NCBI RefSeq assembly: GCF_014205215.1 | Contig: NZ_JACHNC010000001.1 | Location: 5,001 to 69,000 of the forward strand | Reading direction: 5' to 3' | Source of the DNA: Actinoplanes lobatus | Lineage (GTDB): Bacteria; Actinomycetota; Actinomycetes; Mycobacteriales; Micromonosporaceae | DNA: 64,000 nucleotides | Part shown: one piece after another, positions 43,815 to 55,687 of the stretch | How the letters are laid out: every line of letters begins with the position of its first letter | Numbering within the stretch: the first letter of the stretch is position 1 | Position numbers and translations under genes: made by a program | Notes under the pieces: generated by a model | The model's input: only the letters and a program-made list of their open reading frames with translations | Told to the model about the DNA's origin: nothing | Databases searched by the model: none

Positions 43815-43868
43815 CGCGATCTTGGACGTTTCACCACCGGAAGCGGTAGCAAAACGTCCAAGATCGCG
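43815..43868. repeat. Palindromic extragenic repeat, copy B
   Basis: 17-nt perfect arms (43815-43831 and 43852-43868) starting CGCGATCTTGGACGTTT around a 20-nt loop with ACCG-gaag-CGGT inside. Same family as 19598-19655. It lies between the converging 3' ends of dapE and argG and could end transcription from both. Confidence 0.9.
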
Positions 43869-43909
43869 GCGGCGGCACCCGCGCGGCCGCGGCCGCGCGG
43901 GTGGCGCCG

Positions 43910-45142
43910 TCATTCAGCGGGGTCGGCCGCCGCGCGGGCGATCGCGCCCGGCACCGAGTACATGTGGGCGAACGCGCGGGCCTGCTCGCCGGTCCACAGC
44001 GACGAGCCGTGGCCGTAGACCACACCGGAGCGGGTCGCGGCGTCCAGCAGGCTGTACGGGCTCTTCGAGCCCAGCAGCACGATGTTGCCCTTGTGCAGCA
44101 GCACCCGCACGGTGCCGGTCACCCGGGTCTGGCTGGAGTCCAGGAAGGCCCGGAAGTCGTCCATGATCGGGTCGAAGTAGACGGCCTCGTGCAGCAGGTC
44201 GCCGTAGGTGTTGCCGAGCGTCGCCTTGGTGGCCTGCTGCCGGTTGGACAGCACCAGCTTCTCCAGCTCACGGTGCGCCGCGATGAGGATCAGCATGCCG
44301 GGCGCCTCGAACCCGACCCGGGCCAGGTTGCCGACCATGGTGGAGCCCATGTGGATGCCCCGGCCGACACCGTGCTCGCCGCCCAGCACGTTGAGCGAGG
44401 AGAGGATGTCGTAGTTGTTCTCGTTCGGCAGCGGCTCGCCGTCCGCGGTCACGGCCGAGACGACCTCGCCCTTCTCGAAGCTGATCAGCAGTTCGACGCC
44501 CTTCTCCGGCGCCTCGTCGATCGACTTCGTGTAGGTCCAGGCGGACTCCGGAAGGTACTCCCAGGAGCCGTAGGTCTCCTCGCCGCCGATCGAGGTGCCG
44601 ATCAGGCCCTCGTTGATCGAGTAGAGCTTGACCTTCTCGCTGACCTCGTAACCCCGGCCGCGCAGGAACTCGGTCTCCCCCTCACGGGTGAGCCGCTCGT
44701 CCCGGATCGGGGTGACGATCTCCAGGTGCGGGGCCAGCGCCCGGATCACCGCGTCGTAGCGGACGTGGTCCGCCCCGGCGCCGGTCGAGCCGTGCGCCAC
44801 CGCGTCCGCGCCGACCTCGAGGGCCACCTGGACGACCTTCTCCGCCTGGATCAGCCGCTCCGCGCCGACGCACGACGGGTAGGCGCCGTTGCGCAGGTAG
44901 TTCGCCTTGATCGCGTAGGTGACGACCCGGTCGTAGAGCTCGGCACGGGCGTCGACCACGTGGTGCTCGACGGCGCCCAGCTCCTCGGCGCGCGCCTTGA
45001 CGACCTCGGCCTCACCGCTGTGCAGGCCGCCGGTGTCGATGTTGGCGGTCACCACGTCCCAGCCCTTCTCGCGGAAGTCCACGAGGGCGTACGAGGTGTC
45101 CAGACCACCGGAGAAGGCGAGGACGATCTTGCGCTTGGTCAT
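43910..45142 (-). CDS. argG: Argininosuccinate synthase
   Basis: Joins citrulline and aspartate using ATP. The 410-residue protein has the PP-loop AFSGGLDTS (9-17), the citrulline/aspartate motif GAYPSCVGAERL, HGSTGAGADHVRYD and NYDILSSLNVLGGEHGVGRG. Its ATG overlaps the unknown gene upstream by 4 nt (ATGA), tying it to the operon. Last gene of the argC-argG operon; palindrome copy B follows it. Confidence 0.97.
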   Translation of the reverse strand: MTKRKIVLAFSGGLDTSYALVDFREKGWDVVTANIDTGGLHSGEAEVVKARAEELGAVEHHVVDARAELYDRVVTYAIKANYLRNGAYPSCVGAERLIQAEKVVQVALEVGADAVAHGSTGAGADHVRYDAVIRALAPHLEIVTPIRDERLTREGETEFLRGRGYEVSEKVKLYSINEGLIGTSIGGEETYGSWEYLPESAWTYTKSIDEAPEKGVELLISFEKGEVVSAVTADGEPLPNENNYDILSSLNVLGGEHGVGRGIHMGSTMVGNLARVGFEAPGMLILIAAHRELEKLVLSNRQQATKATLGNTYGDLLHEAVYFDPIMDDFRAFLDSSQTRVTGTVRVLLHKGNIVLLGSKSPYSLLDAATRSGVVYGHGSSLWTGEQARAFAHMYSVPGAIARAAADPAE

Positions 45143-46031
45143 CGGGGCAGTTCCTTCTCGAGAATCGGTACATATGTCTTGCCGTCCCGGCGGACGTGCC
45201 CGGGCGGCAGGACATAGAACTCACAGCGGCCCGCTTCGATGTCCTTCTGCATCGCCCGCTGGCGGCTGTAGTCGAACGGATCGAGCAGGAAGGTCGGCTC
45301 GGGCAGCTCTCCCCCGGCCGGCAGGGTCAGGTCGCTCTGGTAGACGAACGAGCCCGGCGAGGTGTGGAACGGAACCGTCGCCACCAGGATCTTCAGCGCG
45401 CCGAACTCGGTGTGCACCTTGAGCGCGCTGTTGTCGTACTGGGTGACGCCGTCCAGCTTCTGCGCCCGGTAGGCGGACAGGGCCAGCGCCTTCGCCGCCT
45501 TGCCGAGACCCACCGCCGGCATCAGCGACCACAGCGACCAGCCCACCCAGCGGCCCGGCTCGGCGGACGGGGCGGCACAGTAGCCGCCCACCGGGACCGG
45601 GCCGCGGTAGCCGGAGTCCCGCATGTCCTGTTGCACCTTGTGCAGCAGGCGCTTCACGTCGGTGTCGAACCGGAAGGTGGACCGCTCGACCATGGCCGCG
45701 AACTCCTCCTGCGGCAGGCCGGCGATCAGCGCGGCGGCCGGCATCAGGATCAGGTCGACCATCACCCACTGCGGCATCGGGATGCCCCGGTCGCCGAACG
45801 CGATGCCGTTGATCACGTTGAAGAAGTTCAGGAAGTCCCGGATCGACCAGTCCTTCTCGGCGGTGTCGGTGAAGTCCAGCCAGGTGAGCTTGTGGCTGTA
45901 CGGCGTCTCGTTGAGATGTGGCCGCAGCGTCTCGTTGGAGGCCAGGAAGAACTCCACACCGTGCCCGACCAGGGTGTCGGTGTGGTCGGCGAAGTCGGGG
46001 AAGCGTGCTTCCACCGCGGGCGGGAACATCA

Positions 46032-46032
<1 letters not shown>
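45139..46032 (-). CDS. Unknown protein inside the arg operon, about 297 residues
   Basis: I do not recognise this protein. It is probably soluble or membrane-associated; one moderately hydrophobic segment (WVMVDLILMPAAALIAGL) lies near residue 90-106. Other marked parts are ETPYSHKLTWLDFTDTAEKDW, DYSRQRAMQ and a final GHVRRDGKTYVPILE. Its start overlaps the argR stop by 1 nt (TGATG) and its stop overlaps the argG start by 4 nt, so it is translated with the arginine genes. Typical arg operons have argR then argG directly. Codon use matches neighbours. Confidence 0.85.
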
Positions 46033-48596
<2,564 letters not shown>

Positions 48597-48600
<4 letters not shown>

Positions 48601-49463
48601 GACGGGACCACCATCGTTCCGAATCCTTCTTCCGTGAAGACTTCGAGCAGTGTCGAGTGGGCGACCCGGCCGTCGACGACGTGCGCGGCGGGGACTCCGC
48701 CGCGGACCGCGCGCAGGCAGGCCTCCATCTTGGGCGCCATCCCGGACTCCAGGGACGGCAGCAGCTTCTCCAGCGCGTCGGCGTCGATCTCCGACGTCAG
48801 CGAGGAGGTGTCCGGCCAGTTCGTGTAGAGGCCGGGGACGTCGGTGAGGACGACCAGCTTGCGGGCGCCGAGCGCGACGGCCAGCGCGGAGGCGGCGGTG
48901 TCCGCGTTCACGTTGTGCAGGACCCCGTCGGCGTCCGGCGCGACCGTGGCGATGACCGGGATCCGGCCGGCCGCGATCAGGTCGTCGACGGCCGACGTGT
49001 TCACCTCGCCGACGTCGCCGACCTGGCCGATGTCCACCGGCTCGCCGTCGATGACCGCCTGCCGGCGGACCGCGGTGAACAGGCCCGCGTCCTCGCCGGA
49101 GAGGCCCACCGCGTACGGCCCGTGCTGGTTGATCAGGCCGACCAGCTCCCGGCCGACCTGCCCGACCAGCACCATCCGGACGACGTCCATCGCCTCCGGG
49201 GTGGTGACCCGCAGGCCGCCCCGGAACTCGCTCTCGATGCCCAGTCTGGTGAGCATCCGGCTGATCTGCGGGCCGCCGCCGTGCACCACGACCGGCTTGA
49301 TGCCGACCAGCCGCAGGAACACCATGTCGGCCGCGAACGCCTCCTGCAACGACGGGTCGATCATCGCGTTGCCGCCGTACTTGATCACCACGGTGGTCCC
49401 GTGGAACCGCTCCAGCCAGGGCAGCGCCTCGATCAGGATCTCGGCCTTCTTCTGCGCCTTCAC
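48597..49463 (-). CDS. argB: Acetylglutamate kinase
   Basis: Phosphorylates N-acetylglutamate, the usual arginine-feedback step. 288 residues with [26 protein letters not shown] and LTDVPGLY, all standard for the amino-acid kinase family. The GTG start overlaps the argJ stop by 4 nt (GTGA). Confidence 0.96.
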
Positions 49464-50632
49464 GACGAGTACGCCGAGTTCTCGTGCACGTACGCGTGGG
49501 ACAGATCGGTGGTCCAGATCGTCGCGCCCATCTCTCCCTCACGCAGGTTGATCGTGACGGTCACGTCCCGCCCGGACAGGTCCACCTTGTTGCGGTCCTC
49601 GGCCGCGGCGCCGCCCTTGCAGATCCAGACGCCGTTGATCGCCACGTCGACGCGGTCCGGCTCGAAGGCCGCGCTCGTGGTGCCGACCGCGGCCAGGATC
49701 CGGCCCCAGTTCGGGTCGTTGCCGAAGAACGCCGTCTTCACCAGGTTGTTTCCCGCCACCACCCGGCCCACCTGCACGGCGTCGGCCTCGGAGGCGGCGC
49801 CCTGCACCTCGATGGCGATGTGCTTGGTGGCGCCCTCGGCGTCGGCGATCAGCTGCTGGGCCAGGTCGTGGCAGACCTCGGTGACCGCGGCGGTCAGCTC
49901 CTCGAGCGTCGGCTCCCTGTCCGAGGAGCCGTTGGCCAGCAGCAGCACGGTGTCGTTGGTGGACATGCAGCCGTCCGCGTCGATCCGGTCGAAGGTGACC
50001 CGGGTGGCGGCGCGCAGCGCGGCGTCGAGCACCTCGTTGTCGGCGGACGCGTCGGTGGTGATCACCACGAGCATGGTGGCCAGGGCCGGGGCCAGCATGC
50101 CGGCGCCCTTCGCGATGCCGCCGACCGACCAGCCCTCACGCTGGGCCACCGCGTTCTTCGCCACCGTGTCGGTGGTCATGATCGCCTCGGCCGCCGCCGG
50201 GCCGCCGTCGGCGGTGAGCGCCTTGGCCGCCGCGTTCACCCCCGGGAGCAGCTTGTCCATCGGCAGCAGCTCGCCGATCAGGCCGGTCGAGCAGACCGCC
50301 ACGTCACCCGGGCCGATCATCATGCGGTTGGCGCCGCCCCGCAGCACGGTCGCGGTGTGCTCGGCGGTGGCGTGGGTGTCGCGGAAGCCCTGCGAGCCGG
50401 TGCACGCGTTGGCGCCGCCCGAGTTGAGCACGACCGCCCGGACGATGCCGCCCTTGAGCACCTGCTGGCTCCACAGCACGGGAGCGGCCTTCACCCGGTT
50501 GGCGGTGAAGACGCCGGCCGCCGTGTAGTCGGGGCCGTCGTTGACGATCAGGGCGATGTCGGCGTTTCCGCTGGCCTTGAGCCCGGCGGCGACGCCCGCG
50601 GCCCGGAAGCCCTTGGGGTGGGTCACGGTCAC
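49460..50632 (-). CDS. argJ: Bifunctional ornithine acetyltransferase/N-acetylglutamate synthase
   Basis: 390-residue self-cleaving protein that recycles the acetyl group. The cleavage motif [14 protein letters not shown] is present; cutting before the threonine gives the two subunits. Also [12 protein letters not shown] and [11 protein letters not shown] 50632 overlaps the argC stop (GTGA), which fixes the start; GTG 50626 is a weaker alternative. No argA-like gene nearby is needed if ArgJ is bifunctional. Confidence 0.95.
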   Translation of the reverse strand: MTVTHPKGFRAAGVAAGLKASGNADIALIVNDGPDYTAAGVFTANRVKAAPVLWSQQVLKGGIVRAVVLNSGGANACTGSQGFRDTHATAEHTATVLRGGANRMMIGPGDVAVCSTGLIGELLPMDKLLPGVNAAAKALTADGGPAAAEAIMTTDTVAKNAVAQREGWSVGGIAKGAGMLAPALATMLVVITTDASADNEVLDAALRAATRVTFDRIDADGCMSTNDTVLLLANGSSDREPTLEELTAAVTEVCHDLAQQLIADAEGATKHIAIEVQGAASEADAVQVGRVVAGNNLVKTAFFGNDPNWGRILAAVGTTSAAFEPDRVDVAINGVWICKGGAAAEDRNKVDLSGRDVTVTINLREGEMGATIWTTDLSHAYVHENSAYSS

Positions 50633-51630
50633 GGTGCGACTCCGAAGACGCTCAGGCCCGTGGTCTCGGGCAGACCGAACATGATGTTGGCGTTCTGCAC
50701 CGCCTGGCCGGCGGCGCCCTTGCCCAGGTTGTCGAGCGCGCTCACCACGATGATGCGGCCCGAGTCGATGTCGACCGTGGCCTGGAGGTGACACGAGTTC
50801 GAACCGGCGGTGGCCGCGGTGTGCGGCCACGAGCCCTCCGGCAGCACGTGCACGAACGGCGCGTCCGCATAGGCCGCCTGGAGTGCCTCGCGCGGGTCGC
50901 CGCCGTTGAGCCGGCGCGCCGTGACGGTCGCCAGGATGCCGCGCGGCATCGGCGCCAGGATCGGCGTCATCGACAGCGAGCCGGCGCCGGTGGCCTGCTT
51001 GATCTCGGCGACGTGCTGGTGGGCGCCGACCTTGTAGGGCGACAGGTCACCCATGATCTCGCTGGCCAGCAGGTTGACCTTGGCGTTGCGCCCGGCGCCC
51101 GAGGTGCCGGAGCTGGCGACGACCACCACGTCCTCCGGGTCGGCGACACCGGCGGCGATCAGCGGGGCGAGCGCCAGGATGATCGTCGCGGCGTAGCAGC
51201 CGGTGTTGGCCACCCGGTCGGCCCCGGCGATCGCGGCGCGCGCGCCCGGCAGCTCGGGCAGGCCGTAGGTCCACGTGCCCGCGTGGCCGCCGCCGTAGTA
51301 GCGGGTCCACTGCTCGGCGCTCTCCAGCCGGAAGTCGGCGCCCAGGTCGACGACCTTGACCCCCTCGGCGAGCCGCGCCGCCACGGCCGCCGACTGACCG
51401 TGCGGCAGAGCGAGGAAGACCAGGTCGGCCCCGCTGAGCGTCTCGGCGTCGGTGGCGCCGAGGGTCAGGTCGAGCCCGGCGAGCTGCGGATGCACCGCGC
51501 TGACCGGAGAACCCGCCTGGCTGTGCGCGGTCGCCGCGACGAGGTCGAACTCGGGATGCCCGGCGATCACGCGCAGCAACTCACCGCCCGCGTAGCCACT
51601 GGCACCCGCTACCGCGACCCGGATTCCCAT
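50629..51630 (-). CDS. argC: N-acetyl-gamma-glutamyl-phosphate reductase
   Basis: First gene of the arg operon; 333 residues. The NAD(P) motif is GASGYAGGELLR, the catalytic cysteine is in NTGCYAATI, and SSGTSGAGRNAK and PHTAATAGSN follow. ATG 51630 has GGAGGG 6 nt upstream; the frame opens further but the leader sequence there carries the ARG box and promoter. Confidence 0.96.
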   Translation of the reverse strand: MGIRVAVAGASGYAGGELLRVIAGHPEFDLVAATAHSQAGSPVSAVHPQLAGLDLTLGATDAETLSGADLVFLALPHGQSAAVAARLAEGVKVVDLGADFRLESAEQWTRYYGGGHAGTWTYGLPELPGARAAIAGADRVANTGCYAATIILALAPLIAAGVADPEDVVVVASSGTSGAGRNAKVNLLASEIMGDLSPYKVGAHQHVAEIKQATGAGSLSMTPILAPMPRGILATVTARRLNGGDPREALQAAYADAPFVHVLPEGSWPHTAATAGSNSCHLQATVDIDSGRIIVVSALDNLGKGAAGQAVQNANIMFGLPETTGLSVFGVAP

Positions 51631-51653
51631 GCTGCCCTCCGCATTACGCACCT

Positions 51654-51704
51654 CCGCATGAATATGCAAAGTACCGTATCAACTCGCATACTCGGCGGCA
51701 ACAA
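51654..51704 (-). promoter_or_regulatory. argC promoter and candidate ARG box
   Basis: On the minus strand TTGTTG (51704-51699) and TGATAC (51681-51676) are 17 nt apart. Just downstream, CGCATGAATATGCAAAG (51655-51671 on the plus strand) contains TGAATATGCA, resembling an ArgR half-box pair. Position between promoter and Shine-Dalgarno fits repression by the operon's own ArgR. Confidence 0.6.
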
Positions 51705-52075
51705 CATGCCGCCTCTTCCCGCATGCTGAGCCCAGGCGCGGCACATCCACCAGAAAACCCCATATTTGGTACGGGCTACGCCGCCCCCGACCACAAACTC
51801 CCCGTCCCGCCCGCTCCACGCGAGCGCCTGCCCGGTCCCGCCCGTGCCGCGCCCCTCCGGGCTCAGATCGGCGGTCCGGCCGACTGCCAGCGCCGTATCG
51901 ACCGCATTGAGACAGCTCTCACGACCAGCCGCGAGCGGACCGTTCCCGAGGCCGTCGAGCGGCTGCTCTCCGTTTGCACCCCTACCCCCCGCCATCGCAA
52001 CCGTCCGTTTCCTTGGACAGCGCGCGTGCCACTCGAACTGAAGCACGGAACGAACGGGTCGGGGAGGGGTGGAGC
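51705..52075. other. Long leader/intergenic region before the chemoreceptor gene
   Basis: No gene recognised in about 370 nt. It is GC-rich and C-rich on the plus strand, which is unusual for coding sequence in this genome. I looked for a cyclic-di-GMP riboswitch and a flagellar-sigma promoter and found neither convincingly. The chemoreceptor Shine-Dalgarno (GGGGAGGGG) is at its right end. Confidence 0.5.
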
Positions 52076-53659
52076 ATGCGCCGTTGGTGGCGAAACCGAG
52101 GTATCCGAACGAAGTTGTTGCTGGTGACCGCACTGGCCGGGATCGCGACGACGGCCGTGGGCGTGGGCGCCGTGATCCAGCTGAACTCGGTGGCGGCCAC
52201 CGCGCGGACCATCACCGACGAGCGCATGCAGCAGGCGTTACGCATCAACGAGGCCCGCACGCAGTTGTTGCAGGAGGACGCGACGCTGCTGGAGCACGTG
52301 GCGCTCACCGACGAGGTGTCCCGCAAGCGGGCCGAGGATGAGATCAAGGCCAGCGACGCGGCGTACGACAAGGCGTGGGCGGCCTACCGGCAGGGCGACA
52401 CCGCCCACACGGGCACGCTCTCGGCCACCGAGGGGCTGATCGCGACCTACCGCCACCTGCGCGACGACGCGATGCTGCCGGCCAGTCGCGACCACGACAC
52501 CGAAGCGTTCCAGACCAACCGCTTCACCCAGGGCGGCGCCCTGGTCGCGGCGCGGCAGAACCTGGACGAGCTGGCGGAATACCAGACCAACGCGGTGGCG
52601 GAGGGCGGTCGCGCCATCCAGAACGCGAAGTCGCAAGGCCTCCAGATGATCTTCGGCTTGCTGATCGGCGGGCTCACCCTCGCCGGGGCCGCCGCGGTGT
52701 ACCTGGCCAACGCCATTCTGCGACCGGTCCGCCGGGTCGAGCAGGCTCTCACCGCCATGGCCGAAGGTGACCTGACCCGCCCCGCGGAGGTCGACTCGAA
52801 CGACGAGATCGGCCGGATGGCGGCCGGGTACGAACGGGCCCGGCAGGCGATGCGAGAGACCTTCGAGGCGCTGCGCCTCACCGCCGAGACGGTGAGCGAG
52901 GCGTCCGGCCAGGTGCACGATTCCGGCACCCGGCTCGACGAGTCGACCACCGACACCGCGCGGCAGGCGCGCTCGGTCACCGAGGCGGCCGGAATGGTCT
53001 CCGGCAACGTGCAACTGCTGTCCGCCGCCGGCGTGGAGATGGGTTCGTCGATCGAATCGATCGCGCACAGCGCCAACGAGGCCGCCCGGGTCGCCTCCTC
53101 CGCGGTCGACGTCGCCGCCGGCACCACGGAGATCGTCACCAAACTCGGCCGGTCGTCCACGGAGATCAGTGACGTCGTCAAGGTGATCACCGCGATCGCC
53201 GAACAGACCAACCTGCTCGCCCTCAACGCCACCATCGAGGCGGCACGCGCGGGCGAGAGCGGCAAGGGCTTCGCGGTGGTGGCCGGAGAGGTCAAGGAGC
53301 TGGCCCAGGAGACCGCACGGGCCACCGACGACATCACCCGGCGGGTCCAGGCCATCCAGGTCGACACCGGCGGAGCGGTCGAGGCGATCGCGAAGATCAG
53401 CGCGATCATCGCGCAGATCAACGACTTCCAGCTCACCATCGCCTCGGCGGTCGAGGAGCAGACGGCCACGACCAACGAGATGAACCGCAACGTGTTCGAG
53501 GCCGCGAACGGCTCGCAGGAGATCGCCACCACCATCGAGGCGCTGTCGGCGTCGGTGGACAACGCCGCCGGCGACGCGGTCAACACGAAGTCGGCGGCCG
53601 GGAACCTGGCACAGACGGCGCAGCAGCTGCGCGACGCCGTGCACCGGTTCCAGATCTGA
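52076..53659 (+). CDS. Methyl-accepting chemotaxis protein
   Basis: 527 residues: membrane helix one (about 12-33), extracellular four-helix-bundle sensor (35-183), helix two (about 184-206), HAMP (208-262) and cytoplasmic signalling domain with the hairpin tip [19 protein letters not shown] near residue 378-396. It senses outside signals and controls CheA. ATG 52076 with GGGGAGGGGTGG upstream. Codon 55 is TTA (52238-52240), rare in this genome. A solute-binding lipoprotein gene follows after 42 nt. Motility fits the flagellated spores of Actinoplanes-like bacteria. Confidence 0.94.
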   Translation: MRRWWRNRGIRTKLLLVTALAGIATTAVGVGAVIQLNSVAATARTITDERMQQALRINEARTQLLQEDATLLEHVALTDEVSRKRAEDEIKASDAAYDKAWAAYRQGDTAHTGTLSATEGLIATYRHLRDDAMLPASRDHDTEAFQTNRFTQGGALVAARQNLDELAEYQTNAVAEGGRAIQNAKSQGLQMIFGLLIGGLTLAGAAAVYLANAILRPVRRVEQALTAMAEGDLTRPAEVDSNDEIGRMAAGYERARQAMRETFEALRLTAETVSEASGQVHDSGTRLDESTTDTARQARSVTEAAGMVSGNVQLLSAAGVEMGSSIESIAHSANEAARVASSAVDVAAGTTEIVTKLGRSSTEISDVVKVITAIAEQTNLLALNATIEAARAGESGKGFAVVAGEVKELAQETARATDDITRRVQAIQVDTGGAVEAIAKISAIIAQINDFQLTIASAVEEQTATTNEMNRNVFEAANGSQEIATTIEALSASVDNAAGDAVNTKSAAGNLAQTAQQLRDAVHRFQI

Positions 53660-53701
53660 GTCACACACCTTCCGGCACACCACGACATGCAAGGGATGAA
53701 A

Positions 53702-55045
53702 ATGACGAGCTCGTACCGGCGCCGCGGGCTTGCGGCCGGCGTCGCAATCCTGTTGGGCCTGGGCACGACCGCGTGTGGCAATGCCGCCATGCTGAGTGAC
53801 GACAACCCGGCCGAGGCGAAGGAGTGCGCCCCTTACGAGAAGTATCAGGGGCACAAGGGCACCAAGGTGAGGATGACCGGTTCGAGCCGTGACCTCGAGG
53901 CCAACCTGCTACAACAGGCGTTGCGCCGATTCGGTGACTGCACCGGCATCGAAATCCAGTACGAGGGTGATGCCGCCTTCGAGAACACCATTCGCAAGAA
54001 CGTGGCGGACGGCGAGACTCCCGACCTGTCCATCTTCGCCCAGCCAGGGCTTCTGAAGGATCTGATCGCCCAGGGCGCGGTCAAGCCCGCCCCGGCCGAG
54101 GTCGCGGCCAACGGCAAGAAGGGCTGGAACCAGGACTGGCTGGACTACGGCTCGGTGGACGGCACGTTCTACGCCGCGCCGATGAGTGCCAGCGTCAAGT
54201 CGCTGGTGTGGTACTCGCCGAAGACCTTCGCCAAGAAGGGCTATCAGGTGCCGCAGAACTGGGACGAGCTGATCGCGCTCAGCGACCGGATCGCCGCGGA
54301 CGGGGAGAAGCCCTGGTGTGCCGGAATCGAGTCCGGCGACGCCACCGGCTGGCCCGCGACGGACTGGATGGAGGACGTCGCCCTGCGGGTGGCCGGACCC
54401 GAGACCTACGACAGCTGGGTCAGCCACGAGATTCCGTTCAACGACCCGCAGATCGCCGCGGTCACCGACAAGGTCGGATCGATCTTGAAGAACCCGCGGT
54501 ACGTCAACGCCGGAATCGGTGGGGTCAAGAGCATCGCCACCACGTCGTTCCAGGCCGGCGGCCTGCCCGTGCTGTCAGGTAAGTGCACCATGCACCGCCA
54601 GGCGTCGTTCTACGCCGGACAGTGGCCGCGGGGCACCCAGGTGGCCGAGGACGGCGACGTGTACGCCTTCTACTTCCCGGCGATCGACCCGGCCAAGGGC
54701 AAACCGGCGCTGGTGGCGGGCGAGTTCCTGGCCGCGTTCACGGACCGGCCGGAAGTGCAGGCCGTGCAGGCGTACATGTCCAGCGGCGAATTCGCCACCA
54801 GCCGGGCCTCGATGGGCGGATGGGTGTCGGCGAACAAGAACGTCGACATGAAGGTCTACAGCAACCCGGTGGACCACCTGTCGGCGGAGATCTTGCAGGA
54901 CGAGAAGACGGTGGCGCGCTTCGACGGCTCGGACATGATGCCCGGCAGTGTCGGCGCCGGCACCTTCTGGGTGGGTATGACGAACTGGATCAAGGGTGCG
55001 AGCACGAAGGCCACCCTCAACGCCATCGAGGCGTCCTGGCCGTAG
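53702..55045 (+). CDS. Extracellular solute-binding lipoprotein (sugar type, family 1)
   Basis: 447 residues with lipobox LGTTAC (Cys25). Mature part has the family 1 pattern: TGSSRDLEANLLQQALRRF, DAAFENTIRKNV, PDLSIFAQPGLL, WCAGIESGDATGWPATDW. The last motif is common in alpha-glucoside-type binding proteins. No permease or ATPase gene is next to it; the only partner is the chemoreceptor upstream. AAGGG lies 6 nt before ATG 53702, preferred over ATGs at 53687 and 53696. A terminator follows. Confidence 0.9.
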   Translation: MTSSYRRRGLAAGVAILLGLGTTACGNAAMLSDDNPAEAKECAPYEKYQGHKGTKVRMTGSSRDLEANLLQQALRRFGDCTGIEIQYEGDAAFENTIRKNVADGETPDLSIFAQPGLLKDLIAQGAVKPAPAEVAANGKKGWNQDWLDYGSVDGTFYAAPMSASVKSLVWYSPKTFAKKGYQVPQNWDELIALSDRIAADGEKPWCAGIESGDATGWPATDWMEDVALRVAGPETYDSWVSHEIPFNDPQIAAVTDKVGSILKNPRYVNAGIGGVKSIATTSFQAGGLPVLSGKCTMHRQASFYAGQWPRGTQVAEDGDVYAFYFPAIDPAKGKPALVAGEFLAAFTDRPEVQAVQAYMSSGEFATSRASMGGWVSANKNVDMKVYSNPVDHLSAEILQDEKTVARFDGSDMMPGSVGAGTFWVGMTNWIKGASTKATLNAIEASWP

Positions 55046-55073
55046 TCCGGCCCGGGCGGGCACCGGGTGGCCC

Positions 55074-55108
55074 GCCGCGCCCACCGAACTCAGCCCGGTG
55101 GGCGCGGC
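55074..55108. terminator. Terminator hairpin after the binding-protein gene
   Basis: A 13-bp perfect stem (GCCGCGCCCACCG with CGGTGGGCGCGGC) and 9-nt loop, 28 nt past the stop. It lies between converging genes and may also end the ergothioneine operon. Confidence 0.88.
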
Positions 55109-55189
55109 ACGGGCCGGACCGGGCAGTGGATCGCGGGGCTCGGCGGGACGGGATTCATGCTGTCGGGTGCGGGGGATGCCCGTACCGGA

Positions 55190-55648
55190 TCAGGGGTTCT
55201 GCAGTGATTTCGCCCAGGTGTTCCAGGCGGCGAGCCAATCGTCCTGGGCGGCGGCGATCGCGGTGACCCGGGCGTAGTCGACCGGGCGCAGGCCGCGCCC
55301 GCGCAGCCAGGCGACCTGCGCGGGACGGCTCGGGACGTCCGGGCCGAGGCGCGTGCCGAAGAGCAGGGTCTCGCTGATCGCGCGCCGCCGCAGTGCCGGG
55401 TCGGCGCGGAACCACCCGGCCTCCCGGTCGAGGCGGGTGAGCTGGTCGAGCATGTCCTGGACGGCCCGGCGGGCGGGCACCTCGGCCTCGCCGGTGAAAT
55501 CCATCTGGCGGACGACGGCGTCGCGCCACAGCTGCTGCCAGGCGCGCGGCAGCTGTGGGCGCGGTCCGCCCTCGGCCCACCAGTCGGCGTGCTCCCGGGA
55601 TGTCCGCAGCACCGCCTCCACCAGCAGAAGGTGCGGTTCGGACGTCAT
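55190..55648 (-). CDS. Hypothetical protein at the end of the ergothioneine operon
   Basis: 152 residues, all-helical in appearance and rich in Trp and Arg (REHADWWAEGG, AWQQLWRDAV, AQVAWLRGRGLRP, WLAAWNTWAKSL). Contains no motif I know. It follows egtD after 39 nt with an excellent Shine-Dalgarno (GAGGAGG), so it is probably cotranscribed. It could be a regulator or accessory protein; not the missing egtE, which would be a ~400-residue PLP enzyme. Confidence 0.75.
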   Translation of the reverse strand: MTSEPHLLLVEAVLRTSREHADWWAEGGPRPQLPRAWQQLWRDAVVRQMDFTGEAEVPARRAVQDMLDQLTRLDREAGWFRADPALRRRAISETLLFGTRLGPDVPSRPAQVAWLRGRGLRPVDYARVTAIAAAQDDWLAAWNTWAKSLQNP

Positions 55649-55687
55649 GTGGCACCTCCTCGGTGCCAGGAAAGCACGAAGCGTCAA

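Noticed and set aside
51705..52075. Possible cyclic-di-GMP riboswitch or flagellar-sigma promoter before the chemoreceptor gene
   Set aside because: No GEMM-type core was found. A CTCA...GCCGACT pair exists, but its spacing is 13 nt rather than about 15, so I do not claim it.
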